From the NCBI RefSeq assembly GCF_022807995.1, contig NZ_CP094351.1, forward strand, positions 3,565,001 to 3,629,000: a stretch of DNA of 64,000 bases. Direction: 5' to 3'. The first letter of the stretch is position 1. The number at the start of each line of letters is the position of its first letter. Made by a program: the position numbers and the translations under genes. The DNA is from Pseudomonas orientalis (GTDB taxonomy: Bacteria; Pseudomonadota; Gammaproteobacteria; Pseudomonadales; Pseudomonadaceae). The notes below the pieces were generated by a model, which did no database searches, was not told where the DNA came from, and was given only the letters and a program-made list of their open reading frames with translations. Of the stretch, positions 8,191 through 16,878 are shown piece after piece.

Positions 8191-9342
8191 ATGACCGTGG
8201 CCTTGACGTCCATCAAAATCAGCACCGACTTCGACAGCGGCAATATCCAGGTCCTGGATGCCAGCGATGCCTACCAGTTGTTGCTGGCAATCAAACCCGA
8301 CACCCGCAGCCAACATTACCAGTGGTTCCACTTCAAGGCCGAGGGCATGCATGTGGGCCACACCCATACTTTTCGCCTGAGCAACGCGGGCCGATCTTCC
8401 TACAAGCATGCATGGACCGGCTATAACGCCGTGGCCTCCTATGACCACGTCAATTGGTTCCGCGTGCCGTCACGCTTTGATGGCGAAATCCTGCATGTCA
8501 GCCTCCAGACCCGGGAAAAACACGCGTGGTTCGCCTACTTCGAACCTTACAGCCGTGAACGTCACGACTGGTTGATCGAACAGGCCCTGAAGTACGCCGG
8601 CGTCAAGCTGCTGGCCACCGGTAAAAGTGTCGAAGGCCGCGATATTCAACTGCTGCGCCGTGGCAAAGGGGGCGAAGGTCGCCGCAACGTGTGGATCATC
8701 GCCCAGCAGCATCCCGGCGAGCACATGGCTGAATGGTTTATGGAAGGCGTGATCGAACGCCTGCAACAGAGCGGTGATACCGAGTTGAAAAAGCTCCTGG
8801 CCGTCGCCGACCTGTACCTGGTGCCCAACATGAACCCCGACGGCGCCTTTCACGGCCATCTGCGTACCAACGCCATGGGCCAGGACCTCAATCGCGCCTG
8901 GCAGAGCGCCAGCCAGGAGCTCAGCCCGGAAGTCCTGTTCGTGCAACAACAAATGGAAAAATATGGCGTCGACCTGTTCCTCGACATCCATGGCGACGAA
9001 GAAATTCCCTACGTTTTCACCGCCGGATGCGAAGGCAACCCCGGTTACACACCGCGTATCGAAACCCTGGAAAAACACTTCCGCAGCCACCTGAGCCAAC
9101 TGACTCGTGACTTTCAGACCACCCACGGCTACACCCGCGATCTGCCGGGCGAAGCCAATATGACCCTGGCTTGCAATGCGGTCGGTGAGAAATACGACTG
9201 CCTGTCACTGACCCTGGAGATGCCCTTCAAGGACAATGATGATGCGCCCAATCCGCAAACCGGTTGGTCAGGCGAGCGCTCCAGGCAATTGGGCAAGAAC
9301 GTCTTGAGCAGCGTGGCCGATATCATCGGCCACGTGCGTTAA
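8191..9342 (+). CDS. M14-type cytosolic carboxypeptidase
   Basis: A 383-residue zinc metallocarboxypeptidase of the M14 family, resembling the bacterial cytosolic carboxypeptidase (CCP/Nna1-like) branch. An N-terminal beta domain of about 110 residues precedes the catalytic domain. Zinc ligands are His174 and Glu177 (QQHPGEHMAEW) and His267 (FLDIHGDEE); the general-base Glu is at about 343 in LTLEMPFK. No signal peptide is seen. The frame extends upstream to 8122, but ATG 8191 gives the expected N-terminus; the Shine-Dalgarno is poor. Substrate is unknown. It stands alone between prrF and a convergent cytochrome gene. Confidence 0.85.
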   Translation: MTVALTSIKISTDFDSGNIQVLDASDAYQLLLAIKPDTRSQHYQWFHFKAEGMHVGHTHTFRLSNAGRSSYKHAWTGYNAVASYDHVNWFRVPSRFDGEILHVSLQTREKHAWFAYFEPYSRERHDWLIEQALKYAGVKLLATGKSVEGRDIQLLRRGKGGEGRRNVWIIAQQHPGEHMAEWFMEGVIERLQQSGDTELKKLLAVADLYLVPNMNPDGAFHGHLRTNAMGQDLNRAWQSASQELSPEVLFVQQQMEKYGVDLFLDIHGDEEIPYVFTAGCEGNPGYTPRIETLEKHFRSHLSQLTRDFQTTHGYTRDLPGEANMTLACNAVGEKYDCLSLTLEMPFKDNDDAPNPQTGWSGERSRQLGKNVLSSVADIIGHVR

Positions 9343-9360
9343 CGGTCGGTCAAAACCTGA

Positions 9361-9900
9361 TCAGTGCTTGGTCCCGGTCATGCTTTGCAGCACACCGTCG
9401 CGGCGGATCAACCCGTGGAACAGCGCGGCCGCCAGGTGCACCAGCACCGTCAGGAACAGCAGGTAGGCGAGGTAACCATGGGCCTTGCGCAACAGCGCAA
9501 ACAACGGCGCATTCGCCGACACCAATGCCGGCAGTTGCACGGAGCTGCTGAGCATCACCGGGTCACCGGCGGCCGAAATCATCGCCCAGCCCAACAACGG
9601 CAACACCAGCATCAACCCATACAACACCACGTGGGACGCCTTGGCCGCGAGTACTTGCCACAGCGGCAAGTCCGTCGGCAGCGGTGGCTGGCGCGTGGAG
9701 AAACGCACCACCAGGCGCACGACCACCAGCGCCAGGATGGCGATCCCCAACGGCTTGTGCAGGTGAATCAGCCACTCGTGCCGCTCAGACACCGACGCCG
9801 CCAGGCCCGCGCCGATAAACAGCATGGCGATGATCATCAACGCCATCAGCCAGTGCAGCAAACGCGCCAACGGGGCGAAAAACCGTGGTTGAACATTCAT
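9361..9900 (-). CDS. Cytochrome b561 family protein
   Basis: A 179-residue integral membrane diheme b-type cytochrome of the bacterial CybB/YodB type, with four predicted membrane helices. Candidate axial histidines lie in LLHWLMALMI (helix 1), LIHLHKPLGI (helix 2) and the C-terminal LVHLAAALFHGL. It would carry electrons between quinone and a periplasmic partner. Its start overlaps the stop of the catalase-like gene by four bases, so the two are translated as a pair. The cytochrome is probably the electron donor for that haem protein, an inference from coupling. Confidence 0.88.
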   Translation of the reverse strand: MNVQPRFFAPLARLLHWLMALMIIAMLFIGAGLAASVSERHEWLIHLHKPLGIAILALVVVRLVVRFSTRQPPLPTDLPLWQVLAAKASHVVLYGLMLVLPLLGWAMISAAGDPVMLSSSVQLPALVSANAPLFALLRKAHGYLAYLLFLTVLVHLAAALFHGLIRRDGVLQSMTGTKH

Positions 9901-10979
9901 GGCTTCGACTCCTGGGAGGCGCTGTGCAGCGGGCTGACTTCACCGGCGCGGCGCAGGTAGGAACTGGCATAGGCCGCCGAGCGTGCCGCCAGCAGCGGGT
10001 CATTGGACGCCTCGATACCGCTGGGCAGAATCAGCGGGTCGAAGTTGATATCGCGGCAATCGCCGTCGGCTTGTGGCTGGCTGCTCTGCAGCACCAGGGT
10101 GCCGGCATTGACTACCTTGTGCGCGCCGGTCCAGGTCTTGCTGGCGTCATCGAGCGGGTCGCCGGGATTGGCCAGCGTCATGTTCAACTGCCAATGCAGC
10201 GGCCCCGCAGCCAGGCGCTGCACCAGGTCCTTTTCCAGGAAGTCGCCGCCTTCAGGGGCGGTATCGTCGGCTGCGTCGCGGCTCTGCGGCACCACGGCCC
10301 AGCGCACGGCCTGACGCTTGCCGTCGGCATTGACCAGGTAAAACGCATTGATGCCATTGTAGGTTTCGGTCGCGTAACTGGCCGATGGCTTGGCAGTTTT
10401 AACCCAGGCCAGAAACGGCGCTGTTTCCGGGTGTGCGGCAAAAAACGCCGGCATGCTCGCCGGGTTCGGCTTGCCAGTGGCCGGGTCCGGCGCGCCGGCC
10501 TTGAGCAACTGGTAGAACGCCTCGGGCGTGCCCACCGGAAACACCGGCATGCTGTTCATTCCGGTGCGCCACTGCTGGCCGTTGGCCTGGCTGAACTGCA
10601 CGGCAAAACTGCGGATCGGCACGCTGCTGTCAGGCGCATAAGGGTTGCCGCTGGGCAAGGCGAATCGTCCGATCACCGGGGTTTTCGCCTCGTTGAATAC
10701 CTGGGCGCTGGAGTAGGCGCGCACCTCGGAATTGCTCTCGAAGTACCCGGCCACGCACACGCCCTTGGCATGGTTACGCCGAAACCCCGGGTGCACACCG
10801 TTATTGGTTTCCAGGGCATTGACCAAGGTTTTTGGGCGCAGACGCTGTGGGTCGAGGGTGCCGTTGACGTAGGCAAATGCCCCGGCCACAACGGCAACCA
10901 CGGCACCGATAGCGGCGAGTCGCGCGACCAGGCTCGCAGTACTTAACGGAGGACGAGGCGGTGATGAGTGGTCTACCAT
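9897..10979 (-). CDS. Catalase-related peroxidase (SrpA/KatA-like small catalase family)
   Basis: A 360-residue catalase-fold haem protein of the short catalase-related peroxidase type. Residues 18-40 form a membrane anchor or uncleaved signal, so the haem domain faces the periplasm. The distal His is in GFRRNHAKGVCV (near 69) and the proximal haem-ligand Tyr in the ARSAAYASSYLRR stretch. It is co-transcribed with the following cytochrome b561. It is divergent from an ECF sigma gene, and its promoter carries the same GGAATA-N16-GTCTC signature as the sigma promoter. A peroxide-detoxifying role outside the cytoplasm is inferred. Confidence 0.87.
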   Translation of the reverse strand: MVDHSSPPRPPLSTASLVARLAAIGAVVAVVAGAFAYVNGTLDPQRLRPKTLVNALETNNGVHPGFRRNHAKGVCVAGYFESNSEVRAYSSAQVFNEAKTPVIGRFALPSGNPYAPDSSVPIRSFAVQFSQANGQQWRTGMNSMPVFPVGTPEAFYQLLKAGAPDPATGKPNPASMPAFFAAHPETAPFLAWVKTAKPSASYATETYNGINAFYLVNADGKRQAVRWAVVPQSRDAADDTAPEGGDFLEKDLVQRLAAGPLHWQLNMTLANPGDPLDDASKTWTGAHKVVNAGTLVLQSSQPQADGDCRDINFDPLILPSGIEASNDPLLAARSAAYASSYLRRAGEVSPLHSASQESKP

Positions 10980-11033
10980 GAATGAACTCCAGGGCCAGAG
11001 GCCTTAGGGGGTGAAACATAAGGTCGGAGCATT

Positions 11034-11060
11034 GAGACGCACGCCGATAAACTCTATTCC
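11034..11060 (-). promoter_or_regulatory. ECF-type promoter of the peroxidase-cytochrome operon
   Basis: On the minus strand GGAATA (11060-11055) is followed after exactly 16 bases by GTCTC (11038-11034), the ECF -35/-10 layout, about 55 bases before the peroxidase start. Confidence 0.72.
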
Positions 11061-11087
11061 CTGGCCGCGGTTTATTTTTCGGCCCAT

Positions 11088-11115
11088 GGAATAACCTTCG
11101 GCGCCGGACGTCTCC
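11088..11115 (+). promoter_or_regulatory. ECF-type autoregulatory promoter of the sigma factor gene
   Basis: GGAATA (11088-11093), a 16-base spacer and GTCTCC (11110-11115), identical in sequence and spacing to the divergent peroxidase promoter. This indicates that one ECF sigma reads both. Confidence 0.72.
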
Positions 11116-11161
11116 CTAGTCCCAGCGTAGTCCCAGCCGCGTAGTGATCAACCAGACGCCC

Positions 11162-11668
11162 ATGCATGAACTCGACGAACAGTTACGTGAACTCATCCCC
11201 AGGCTGCGGCGCTTTGCCGTGTCCCTGACCCGTAACGCCAGCAGTGCCGACGACCTGGTGCAGTCAACCCTGGAACGGGCGATCACCCATTGGGCAGAGA
11301 AACGCGTCGAAGGCGACTTGCGCGCCTGGCTGTTCTCGATCCTCTACCGGCAATTCCTCGATGCCCACCGTCGCACCCGACGCTACGCACGGATGCTGGA
11401 GTTCTTCACCGGGCGTGACGATGCGCAGCCATCGGTCGAGCGCACCGTGATCGCCCAGTCGACCCTGCAAGCCTTCGATCAACTCAACACCGAGCAGCGG
11501 GCGCTGCTGCTGTGGGTCTCGGTCGAGGGCATGAGCTACAAGGAGGTCGCCGAGATTCTCGACGTGCCCATAGGCACCGTGATGTCGCGTCTATCGCGGG
11601 CGCGGCAAGCCTTGCGTCAACTCAGTGATGGCGAAATCGCCAGCCCTTCCCTGCGGATACTCAAATGA
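11162..11668 (+). CDS. ECF sigma-70 family RNA polymerase sigma factor
   Basis: A 168-residue extracytoplasmic-function sigma factor. Region 2 is seen in LTRNASSADDLVQSTLERAI and the DLRAWLFSILYRQFLDAHRR stretch; region 4 in LLLWVSVEGMSYKEVAEIL followed by PIGTVMSRLSRARQAL. ATG 11162 is preferred; an in-frame GTG at 11144 would add six residues, and neither has a clear Shine-Dalgarno. The stop overlaps the anti-sigma start (ATGA), the usual coupling of a sigma with its antagonist. It probably drives its own gene and the divergent peroxidase-cytochrome pair. Confidence 0.9.
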   Translation: MHELDEQLRELIPRLRRFAVSLTRNASSADDLVQSTLERAITHWAEKRVEGDLRAWLFSILYRQFLDAHRRTRRYARMLEFFTGRDDAQPSVERTVIAQSTLQAFDQLNTEQRALLLWVSVEGMSYKEVAEILDVPIGTVMSRLSRARQALRQLSDGEIASPSLRILK

Positions 11669-12402
11669 TCAGCCTGCCCCCCAGCGAACGCGATTTGCAT
11701 GCCTACGTCGATCACCAACTGTTGGAGAGTGATCGCCGCGTGCTCGAAACTTACCTGGCGGCCCATCCGGACGTCGCCGCCCAGGTCCATGCCTGGCAGC
11801 ATGACGCGCAATTGCTGCGCGCCGCGTTAGGCGGTGCCCTGCAACAGCCAGCCAACCCGGACCTGGACCCGGCGCTGATCCGTCAGCGCCTCAAGCGCCA
11901 GTCGCGCCGCCACTTTGCCACGGCCGCCGTGTTGCTGATCGCGGTGAGCCTCGGCGGTATCGGGGGCTGGCACGCCCGTGAAGCCACCCAGCCAGCGCTG
12001 TTGCCGATGGCCGATGCGATGCAGGCGTTTCGCTTGTTTGCCCAGGACGGCATGATGCCGGCGGACTATAAGGGCCAGGGTAGCAGCACGATGCAAGCCT
12101 GGCTGGATCGCTACTTCAGCCAGGCGCACCGCCTGCCCGACCTCAGCGCGGCAGGGTTCATCCCGGTCAGCGGGCGCTTGCTGACCACCGAGCAAGGCGC
12201 CGCCGCCATGGTGCTGTACGAAGACCCGCAGGGCCGACGCATCAGTTTCTACATCCGCCCACCTGGCCCGGAAAACGGTTTCCTGCCTCGTGGCAGTCGC
12301 AGTGCCGATGGTTTGCAGGCTCAATACTGGTCCGGCGCGGGCTACAACTATGCGGTGGTCAGCCCGGCGGACCAGCCCGCCCCGCCGATGCAGAAGCTAT
12401 AG
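11665..12402 (+). CDS. Transmembrane anti-sigma factor
   Basis: A 245-residue single-span anti-sigma factor. The N-terminal ~80 cytoplasmic residues (SERDLHAYVDHQLLESDRR) have the helical layout of anti-sigma N-domains. One transmembrane helix lies at about residues 90-105 (FATAAVLLIAVSLGGIGGW), and a roughly 140-residue periplasmic domain follows. No zinc-binding HXXXCXXC motif is present, so redox sensing through a ZAS-type centre is unlikely. Translational overlap with the ECF sigma gene makes it that sigma's regulator. The released signal is unknown; oxidative stress is suggested by the divergent peroxidase. Confidence 0.85.
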   Translation: MISLPPSERDLHAYVDHQLLESDRRVLETYLAAHPDVAAQVHAWQHDAQLLRAALGGALQQPANPDLDPALIRQRLKRQSRRHFATAAVLLIAVSLGGIGGWHAREATQPALLPMADAMQAFRLFAQDGMMPADYKGQGSSTMQAWLDRYFSQAHRLPDLSAAGFIPVSGRLLTTEQGAAAMVLYEDPQGRRISFYIRPPGPENGFLPRGSRSADGLQAQYWSGAGYNYAVVSPADQPAPPMQKL

Positions 12403-12457
12403 AGGCCCGAGTTTTACTGCCCGATGAGAGATAGACAGCCCCATAGCCCGTCCTACA

Positions 12458-13909
12458 TCAAGGCCAAGGGATCCCAAGCTCAGCGGCAACCCCCTGTGCA
12501 TATTCGGCACTCACTCCTGCGAAGTTTGTCAGTTGACGCAGCACTACTGCATCACTGACCCCGGCCATCGCCCCACCAATATTGGCGAACAACACCGCCT
12601 TTTCTGCGGGGGTCATGAGGTTGAACAGGGCCCGTGGATGTGAGTAATAGTCGTTATCCACCCGATGGTTGTAACGAGCTGTGGCACCGCCTTGGCGTAG
12701 CAACGGCTCTACAAATCTCGAGTCTTGTTTAGGCGCTTCGACATCACTGTTGGGTTCGTAATTGAGGCTGGCGCCACCATTTGTACCTGACGCCATAGCG
12801 CCATCGCGTTGATAATTTTGTGCTGGACTCAGTGGCGCATTGATCGGCAGTTGCTGGTAATTGGTGCCAATACGATAACGTTGTGCATCGGGGTAAGCGA
12901 ATACCCGACCTTGCAACATGCGATCAGGCGACAAGCCAATCCCTGGGACCACATTGGCCGGGCAGAAGGCCGACTGCTCAACTTCGGCATGATAGTTTTG
13001 CACATTGTGATTCAACTCGATCACGCCTACGTCCCTCAGCGGAAACTGGGCATGCGGCCATATCTTGGTGACATCGAAGGGGTTCTCGACAGAAGCATCG
13101 GCCTGCGCCTCGGTCATGGTCTGTATACGCACCGTCCACTTGGGAAAATTCCCATTGTCGATGGCGTTGAACAAATCGCGCGTGGCGTAATCCGGGTCTG
13201 CACCGGCCAGTCGCATCCCTTCCGCCGTGGTCAGGTTTTTAATCCCTTGCTGGGTCTCAAAATGCCATTTGACCCACGTACGCGTATTGGCATTATTTAA
13301 CAAACTGAAGGTATGACTGCCAAACCCATGCATGTGGCGGAAGCCATCGGGAATAGCACGGTCTGAAAACAGGATGGTGACTTGGTGCAGTGACTCAGGG
13401 GAGAGCGAAAGAAAGTCCCACACATGCTCTGCATTTGGCAGGTTGGTCTGCGGGTCAGGTTTTTCAGAATGGATAAAGTCTGGAAATTTTATCGGGTCAC
13501 GAATAAAGAACACCGGCGTGTTATTGCCCACAAGGTCCCAATTACCTTGCTCGGTGTAGAACTTTACGGAAAAGCCACGCGGGTTGATCACGGTGTCCGC
13601 AGAGCCGCGGGAGCCAATGACACTGGAGAACCGTGTAAAAATCGGCGTTTGCTTGCCAATACTGCTGAACAGGGCGGCGCGGCTGAGCCTGCTGATGTCG
13701 TTCGTAACCGTGAAGGTACCGTATGCGGCTGCCCCTTTGGCGTGCACACGCCGTTCAGGAATATTTTCACGGTTAAAATGGGCAAGCTTTTCGATCAATA
13801 GAACATCGTCGATCGCGATGGGGCCGATACGCCCGGAAGTTCGTGAGTTCTGGTTATCTGCAACGGGAGCGCCGCCATCGGTAGTAAGGGTTGTGGGACA
13901 CATATTCAA
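12458..13909 (-). CDS. Monofunctional haem catalase
   Basis: A 483-residue typical catalase converting H2O2 to water and oxygen. Catalytic His56 is in PERRVHAKGAAAYG, the distal Asn is in GNWDLVGNNTPVFF, and the proximal haem Tyr is in RVFAYPDAQRYRIG. The length fits the small-subunit clade (KatA/KatB type); no signal peptide is evident. A second ATG two codons in is an alternative start. By eye the gene is distinctly less GC-rich than its neighbours, with codon use unlike the flanking genes. It converges on the ECF/anti-sigma operon, 55 bases away. Confidence 0.93.
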   Translation of the reverse strand: MNMCPTTLTTDGGAPVADNQNSRTSGRIGPIAIDDVLLIEKLAHFNRENIPERRVHAKGAAAYGTFTVTNDISRLSRAALFSSIGKQTPIFTRFSSVIGSRGSADTVINPRGFSVKFYTEQGNWDLVGNNTPVFFIRDPIKFPDFIHSEKPDPQTNLPNAEHVWDFLSLSPESLHQVTILFSDRAIPDGFRHMHGFGSHTFSLLNNANTRTWVKWHFETQQGIKNLTTAEGMRLAGADPDYATRDLFNAIDNGNFPKWTVRIQTMTEAQADASVENPFDVTKIWPHAQFPLRDVGVIELNHNVQNYHAEVEQSAFCPANVVPGIGLSPDRMLQGRVFAYPDAQRYRIGTNYQQLPINAPLSPAQNYQRDGAMASGTNGGASLNYEPNSDVEAPKQDSRFVEPLLRQGGATARYNHRVDNDYYSHPRALFNLMTPAEKAVLFANIGGAMAGVSDAVVLRQLTNFAGVSAEYAQGVAAELGIPWP

Positions 13910-14180
13910 TACTCCTCAAATCATTCATAGGACCGCCGCCTAACGAGCTGAGAGGACTACCGACCATCAAGATGACACCATTTATTTCCTACTACATGGA
14001 CTTTGATACGGATTCTCAAGCGAAAACTTCAAGCTAATAGCGCTTCGTTCCATTCATGGACAGCAGCGACTCCATTAATATAGCTGCTTTTTCGAGCACG
14101 ATAAAAAACCACCCAACCGTTGGCATCGCTGATATTGCTGCATCATCAGTCCTTTTTCCTTTCGAGTGAACTCAAAGCGC

Positions 14181-15470
14181 ATGGATACCCTCGCCCAACT
14201 CAAGGCCGGCCAATTGGCCGGCGCTACCCGCCTGGACCTGGCCTGCGGTTTGACCGAGTTCCCTCGGGAAATCTTCGAACTGGCCGACTCGCTGGAAATC
14301 CTCAACCTTACGGGCAACGCCTTGAGCAGCCTGCCGGACGACCTGCACCGCCTGCGGCACCTGCGCGTGCTGTTCTGCTCGGACAACGCCTTCACCGAAC
14401 TGCCCGAATGCCTGGGCCGATGCGCCGAACTGAGCATGATCGGCTTCAAGGCCAACCGCATCGAGCGGGTGCCGGCGGCCGCTCTGCCGCCGCAATTGCG
14501 CTGGCTGATCCTCACCGACAATTGCATCAGCCAATTGCCCGACGAACTCGGCCAACGCCCGCTGCTGCAAAAGCTGATGCTGGCCGGCAACCAACTGGCG
14601 CAATTGCCGCCCAGCCTGGCCCAGTGCGAAAACCTTGAGTTGATCCGCATCGCGTCCAACCGACTGACCCACCTGCCGCAGTGGCTGCTGACCCTGCCGA
14701 GCCTGACCTGGCTGGCGTACGCCGGTAACCCGGTGGAAATGGCCATGGAAGTGACGGCCGACGCGACGCCGGACATTCCCTGGACCGACCTGCAACTGGG
14801 CGAAGTGCTGGGCGAAGGCGCCTCGGGGATTATTCGCAAGGCGCTGTGGAAACCCCAGGCGATGCCGGTCGCGGTCAAGCTGTACAAAGGCACCATCACC
14901 AGCGACGGTTCACCGCTGCATGAAATGCAAGCCTGCATTGCCGCCGGGCTGCACCCCAACCTGATCAAGGTCGAAGGCCGCGTCAGCGATCACCCCGATC
15001 AACAGGCTGCACTGGTGATGGACCTGATCGACCCAAGCTACCGCAACCTCGCGGCGTTGCCGAGCCTGGCCTCGTGCACGCGGGATATCTACGCACCCGA
15101 CACCCGTTTCAGCCTGGATGTGGCACTGCGCATGGCTCGCGGTATCGCCTCGGTCGCCGCGCACCTGCACCGGCACGGCATTACCCACGGCGACCTGTAT
15201 GGCCACAATATTTTGTGGAATGCGGCGGGCGATTGTTTGCTCGGGGACTTTGGCGCGGCGTCCTTCCATGCCACCGCGGACACCGCGGAAACCAGAGCAC
15301 TGCAGCGCATTGAAGTACGCGCGTTCGGCGTGCTGCTGGGGGAGTTGCTGGAGCGGGTCGAGGGGGCCGTTGCAGACGAGCTGGTTGAACTGCAAATCAG
15401 CTGCTGTCAGCCACAGGTGCTGGCGCGACCAAACTTCGAAGAGATCGAAGTCTTGCTGAGCGCGCTCTGA
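14181..15470 (+). CDS. Leucine-rich repeat protein with C-terminal protein kinase domain
   Basis: A 429-residue protein with two modules. Residues ~10-190 carry about seven leucine-rich repeats (for example LEILNLTGNALSSLPDDL and LQKLMLAGNQLAQLPPSL). From about 205 there is a eukaryotic-type kinase domain: glycine loop LGEGASGIIRKA, VAVKLYKG with the ATP Lys near 232, catalytic loop HGDLYGHN (His-Gly-Asp instead of His-Arg-Asp, with metal-binding Asn) near 336, and the DFG motif in LGDFGAAS near 356. No signal peptide or membrane span is seen, so it is probably cytoplasmic. ATG 14181 fits better than GTG 14166. Targets are unknown; no phosphatase or effector gene lies beside it. Confidence 0.87.
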   Translation: MDTLAQLKAGQLAGATRLDLACGLTEFPREIFELADSLEILNLTGNALSSLPDDLHRLRHLRVLFCSDNAFTELPECLGRCAELSMIGFKANRIERVPAAALPPQLRWLILTDNCISQLPDELGQRPLLQKLMLAGNQLAQLPPSLAQCENLELIRIASNRLTHLPQWLLTLPSLTWLAYAGNPVEMAMEVTADATPDIPWTDLQLGEVLGEGASGIIRKALWKPQAMPVAVKLYKGTITSDGSPLHEMQACIAAGLHPNLIKVEGRVSDHPDQQAALVMDLIDPSYRNLAALPSLASCTRDIYAPDTRFSLDVALRMARGIASVAAHLHRHGITHGDLYGHNILWNAAGDCLLGDFGAASFHATADTAETRALQRIEVRAFGVLLGELLERVEGAVADELVELQISCCQPQVLARPNFEEIEVLLSAL

Positions 15471-15483
15471 CACCACTGGAACA

Positions 15484-15612
15484 AATGTGGGAGGGGGCTA
15501 GCCCTGGTGTCTGTAGAAGCGAGCTTGCTCGCGAAAAACCCACAGGCACCGCGTTCATTCAGGACGCACGCGTTATCGTTGACGTTTTTCGCGAGCAAGC
15601 TCGCTCCTACAG
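15484..15612. repeat. REP of the GTGGGAGGGGGC family followed by a REPIN of the GTAGGAGCGAGC family
   Basis: A single AATGTGGGAGGGGGCTAGCCC unit at 15484-15504 is followed by a doublet: GTAGAAGCGAGCTTGCTCGCG (15513-15533) and its inverted partner ending CTCGCTCCTAC near 15610. The internal segment (ACAGGCACCGCGTTCATTCA) is shared with the composite elements near 20.6 and 61.2 kb. Confidence 0.88.
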
Positions 15613-15689
15613 GGGGCGGTGTGCCATGGGTATCTACACAACGCCCAACGCTAACCACGATGCGCAGCGAGCCGCTCTTGATCTTGATC

Positions 15690-15945
15690 TTGATCTGCTT
15701 TTGATCCTAGGCGCCCCGTTAAACCACGCTGGCCGAACGCAGGCTTGAATCCGTGGGTAACCCGGCAGGACGCCGGGTTAGCCGCACTGGGCCATGGATG
15801 GCCCATTGCGGCGGCCCACGGATTCAAGCCGGAGTGAGGGCACACCGAGCCTAGGCGAGGTGCCGAGTGGTGGGGCAAGAGCGTTTTGCTTACTTTTGCG
15901 CTTTTCAAAAGTGAGCCGCCGTCAGGGCGGAACCCTAAGTGGCCG
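15690..15945. repeat. Structured intergenic repeat with three-way-junction fold
   Basis: A perfect 16-bp inverted repeat, GGCTTGAATCCGTGGG (15742-15757) and CCCACGGATTCAAGCC (15815-15830), encloses two further hairpins. The first is TAACCCGGC/GCCGGGTTA (15758-15766 with 15772-15780). The second is GCCGCA..TGGGCCAT with ATGGCCCA..TGCGGC (15781-15812). The tail (GGGGCAAGAGCGTTTTGCTTAC, then a CTTTTCAAAAG palindrome) resembles a dispersed intergenic repeat I recognise from other pseudomonads but cannot name. Short ORFs here look spurious. Confidence 0.75.
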
Positions 15946-15995
15946 TTACCTAAATAATGGATATGTACTCGGTCTGATCCAAGATACTGGCTGGC

Positions 15996-16036
15996 CCTGA
16001 GGCCGCCATCGGGGGCAAGCCCCCTCCCACATTTTA
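15996..16036. repeat. Single REP of the GTGGGAGGGGGC family
   Basis: CATCGGGGGCAAGCCCCCTCC followed by CACATTTTA is one inverted-orientation REP unit with a 9-bp-arm palindrome. It lies about 40 bases downstream of the yebC-family stop. Confidence 0.85.
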
Positions 16037-16072
16037 ACTGCCCGCATTTTGACTGCATGCATCCAGATAGAA

Positions 16073-16780
16073 TCAGCCAGCCAGGCCGACAAACATATCC
16101 TGCACATCATCATGGTTGTCCAGGCCTTCCAGGAACGCCTCGACTTCGGCCATCTGCTCATCGGTCAAACCACTGACCGGGTTTTTCGAGAGGTAACCCA
16201 GCTTGGCCGACAGCACGGTGAAGCCCTGTTCCGGCAAGGCTTTCTGCACGGCGTCCAGGTCGGTGGTTTCGGTAATGAACAAGGTAGTGCCTGCTTCTTC
16301 GCCGTCTTCAAAGTCCTGGGCGCCGGCTTCGATGGCGGCCATTTCCGGATCAGCGTCCGGGGTGTCCGGCGATGCTTCGATCAGCCCGACGTGGTTGAAG
16401 TCCCAGGCCACCGAGCCGGAAGCCCCCAGTTGGCCCTTGCGGAACGCCACGCGGATTTCCGCGACGGTGCGGTTGATGTTGTCGGTGACGCACTCGACGA
16501 TCAACGGCACCTGGTGCGGGGCGAAACCTTCGTAGGTGACGCGGTGGTACTGCACGGTTTCACCCAGCAGGCCGGCGCCCTTCTTGATCGCGCGGTCCAG
16601 GGTTTCCTTGGGCATCGAGGCCTTCTTGGCCTGCTCCACCACCAGACGCAGGTGAGCGTTGGTCGAGGTGTCCGCACCGTTGCGGGCGGCGATGGTGATT
16701 TCTTTCACCAGCTTGCCGAAGATCTTGCCCTTGGCATTGGCTGCCGCTTCTTTATGTTTGACTTTCCACTGTGCGCCCAT
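16073..16780 (-). CDS. YebC/PmpR family protein (second paralogue type)
   Basis: A 235-residue member of the YebC/TACO1 family. The N-terminus ([27 protein letters not shown]) and the [29 protein letters not shown] segment are diagnostic. Members are annotated as DNA-binding regulators (PmpR) and, more recently, as ribosome-associated factors that relieve stalling at proline runs. The N-terminus lacks the MAGHSKWANIKHRK of the canonical RuvC-linked paralogue, so this is the second copy many pseudomonads carry. The acidic C-terminus ([17 protein letters not shown]) is intact. It is monocistronic. Confidence 0.88.
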   Translation of the reverse strand: MGAQWKVKHKEAAANAKGKIFGKLVKEITIAARNGADTSTNAHLRLVVEQAKKASMPKETLDRAIKKGAGLLGETVQYHRVTYEGFAPHQVPLIVECVTDNINRTVAEIRVAFRKGQLGASGSVAWDFNHVGLIEASPDTPDADPEMAAIEAGAQDFEDGEEAGTTLFITETTDLDAVQKALPEQGFTVLSAKLGYLSKNPVSGLTDEQMAEVEAFLEGLDNHDDVQDMFVGLAG

Positions 16781-16878
16781 GACTCACTCTCTACTTTCCA
16801 TGGCGCCGAAACGTCTACTGGCCGGCGCTTTGGGGGCAGAGTTTATAGCGCAGCAACGCATCGTTCCACCAAAAACCC

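Noticed and set aside
15485..15748. Short ORFs in the 15.5-15.9 kb gap
   Set aside because: They consist of REP and structured-repeat DNA translated in chance frames.
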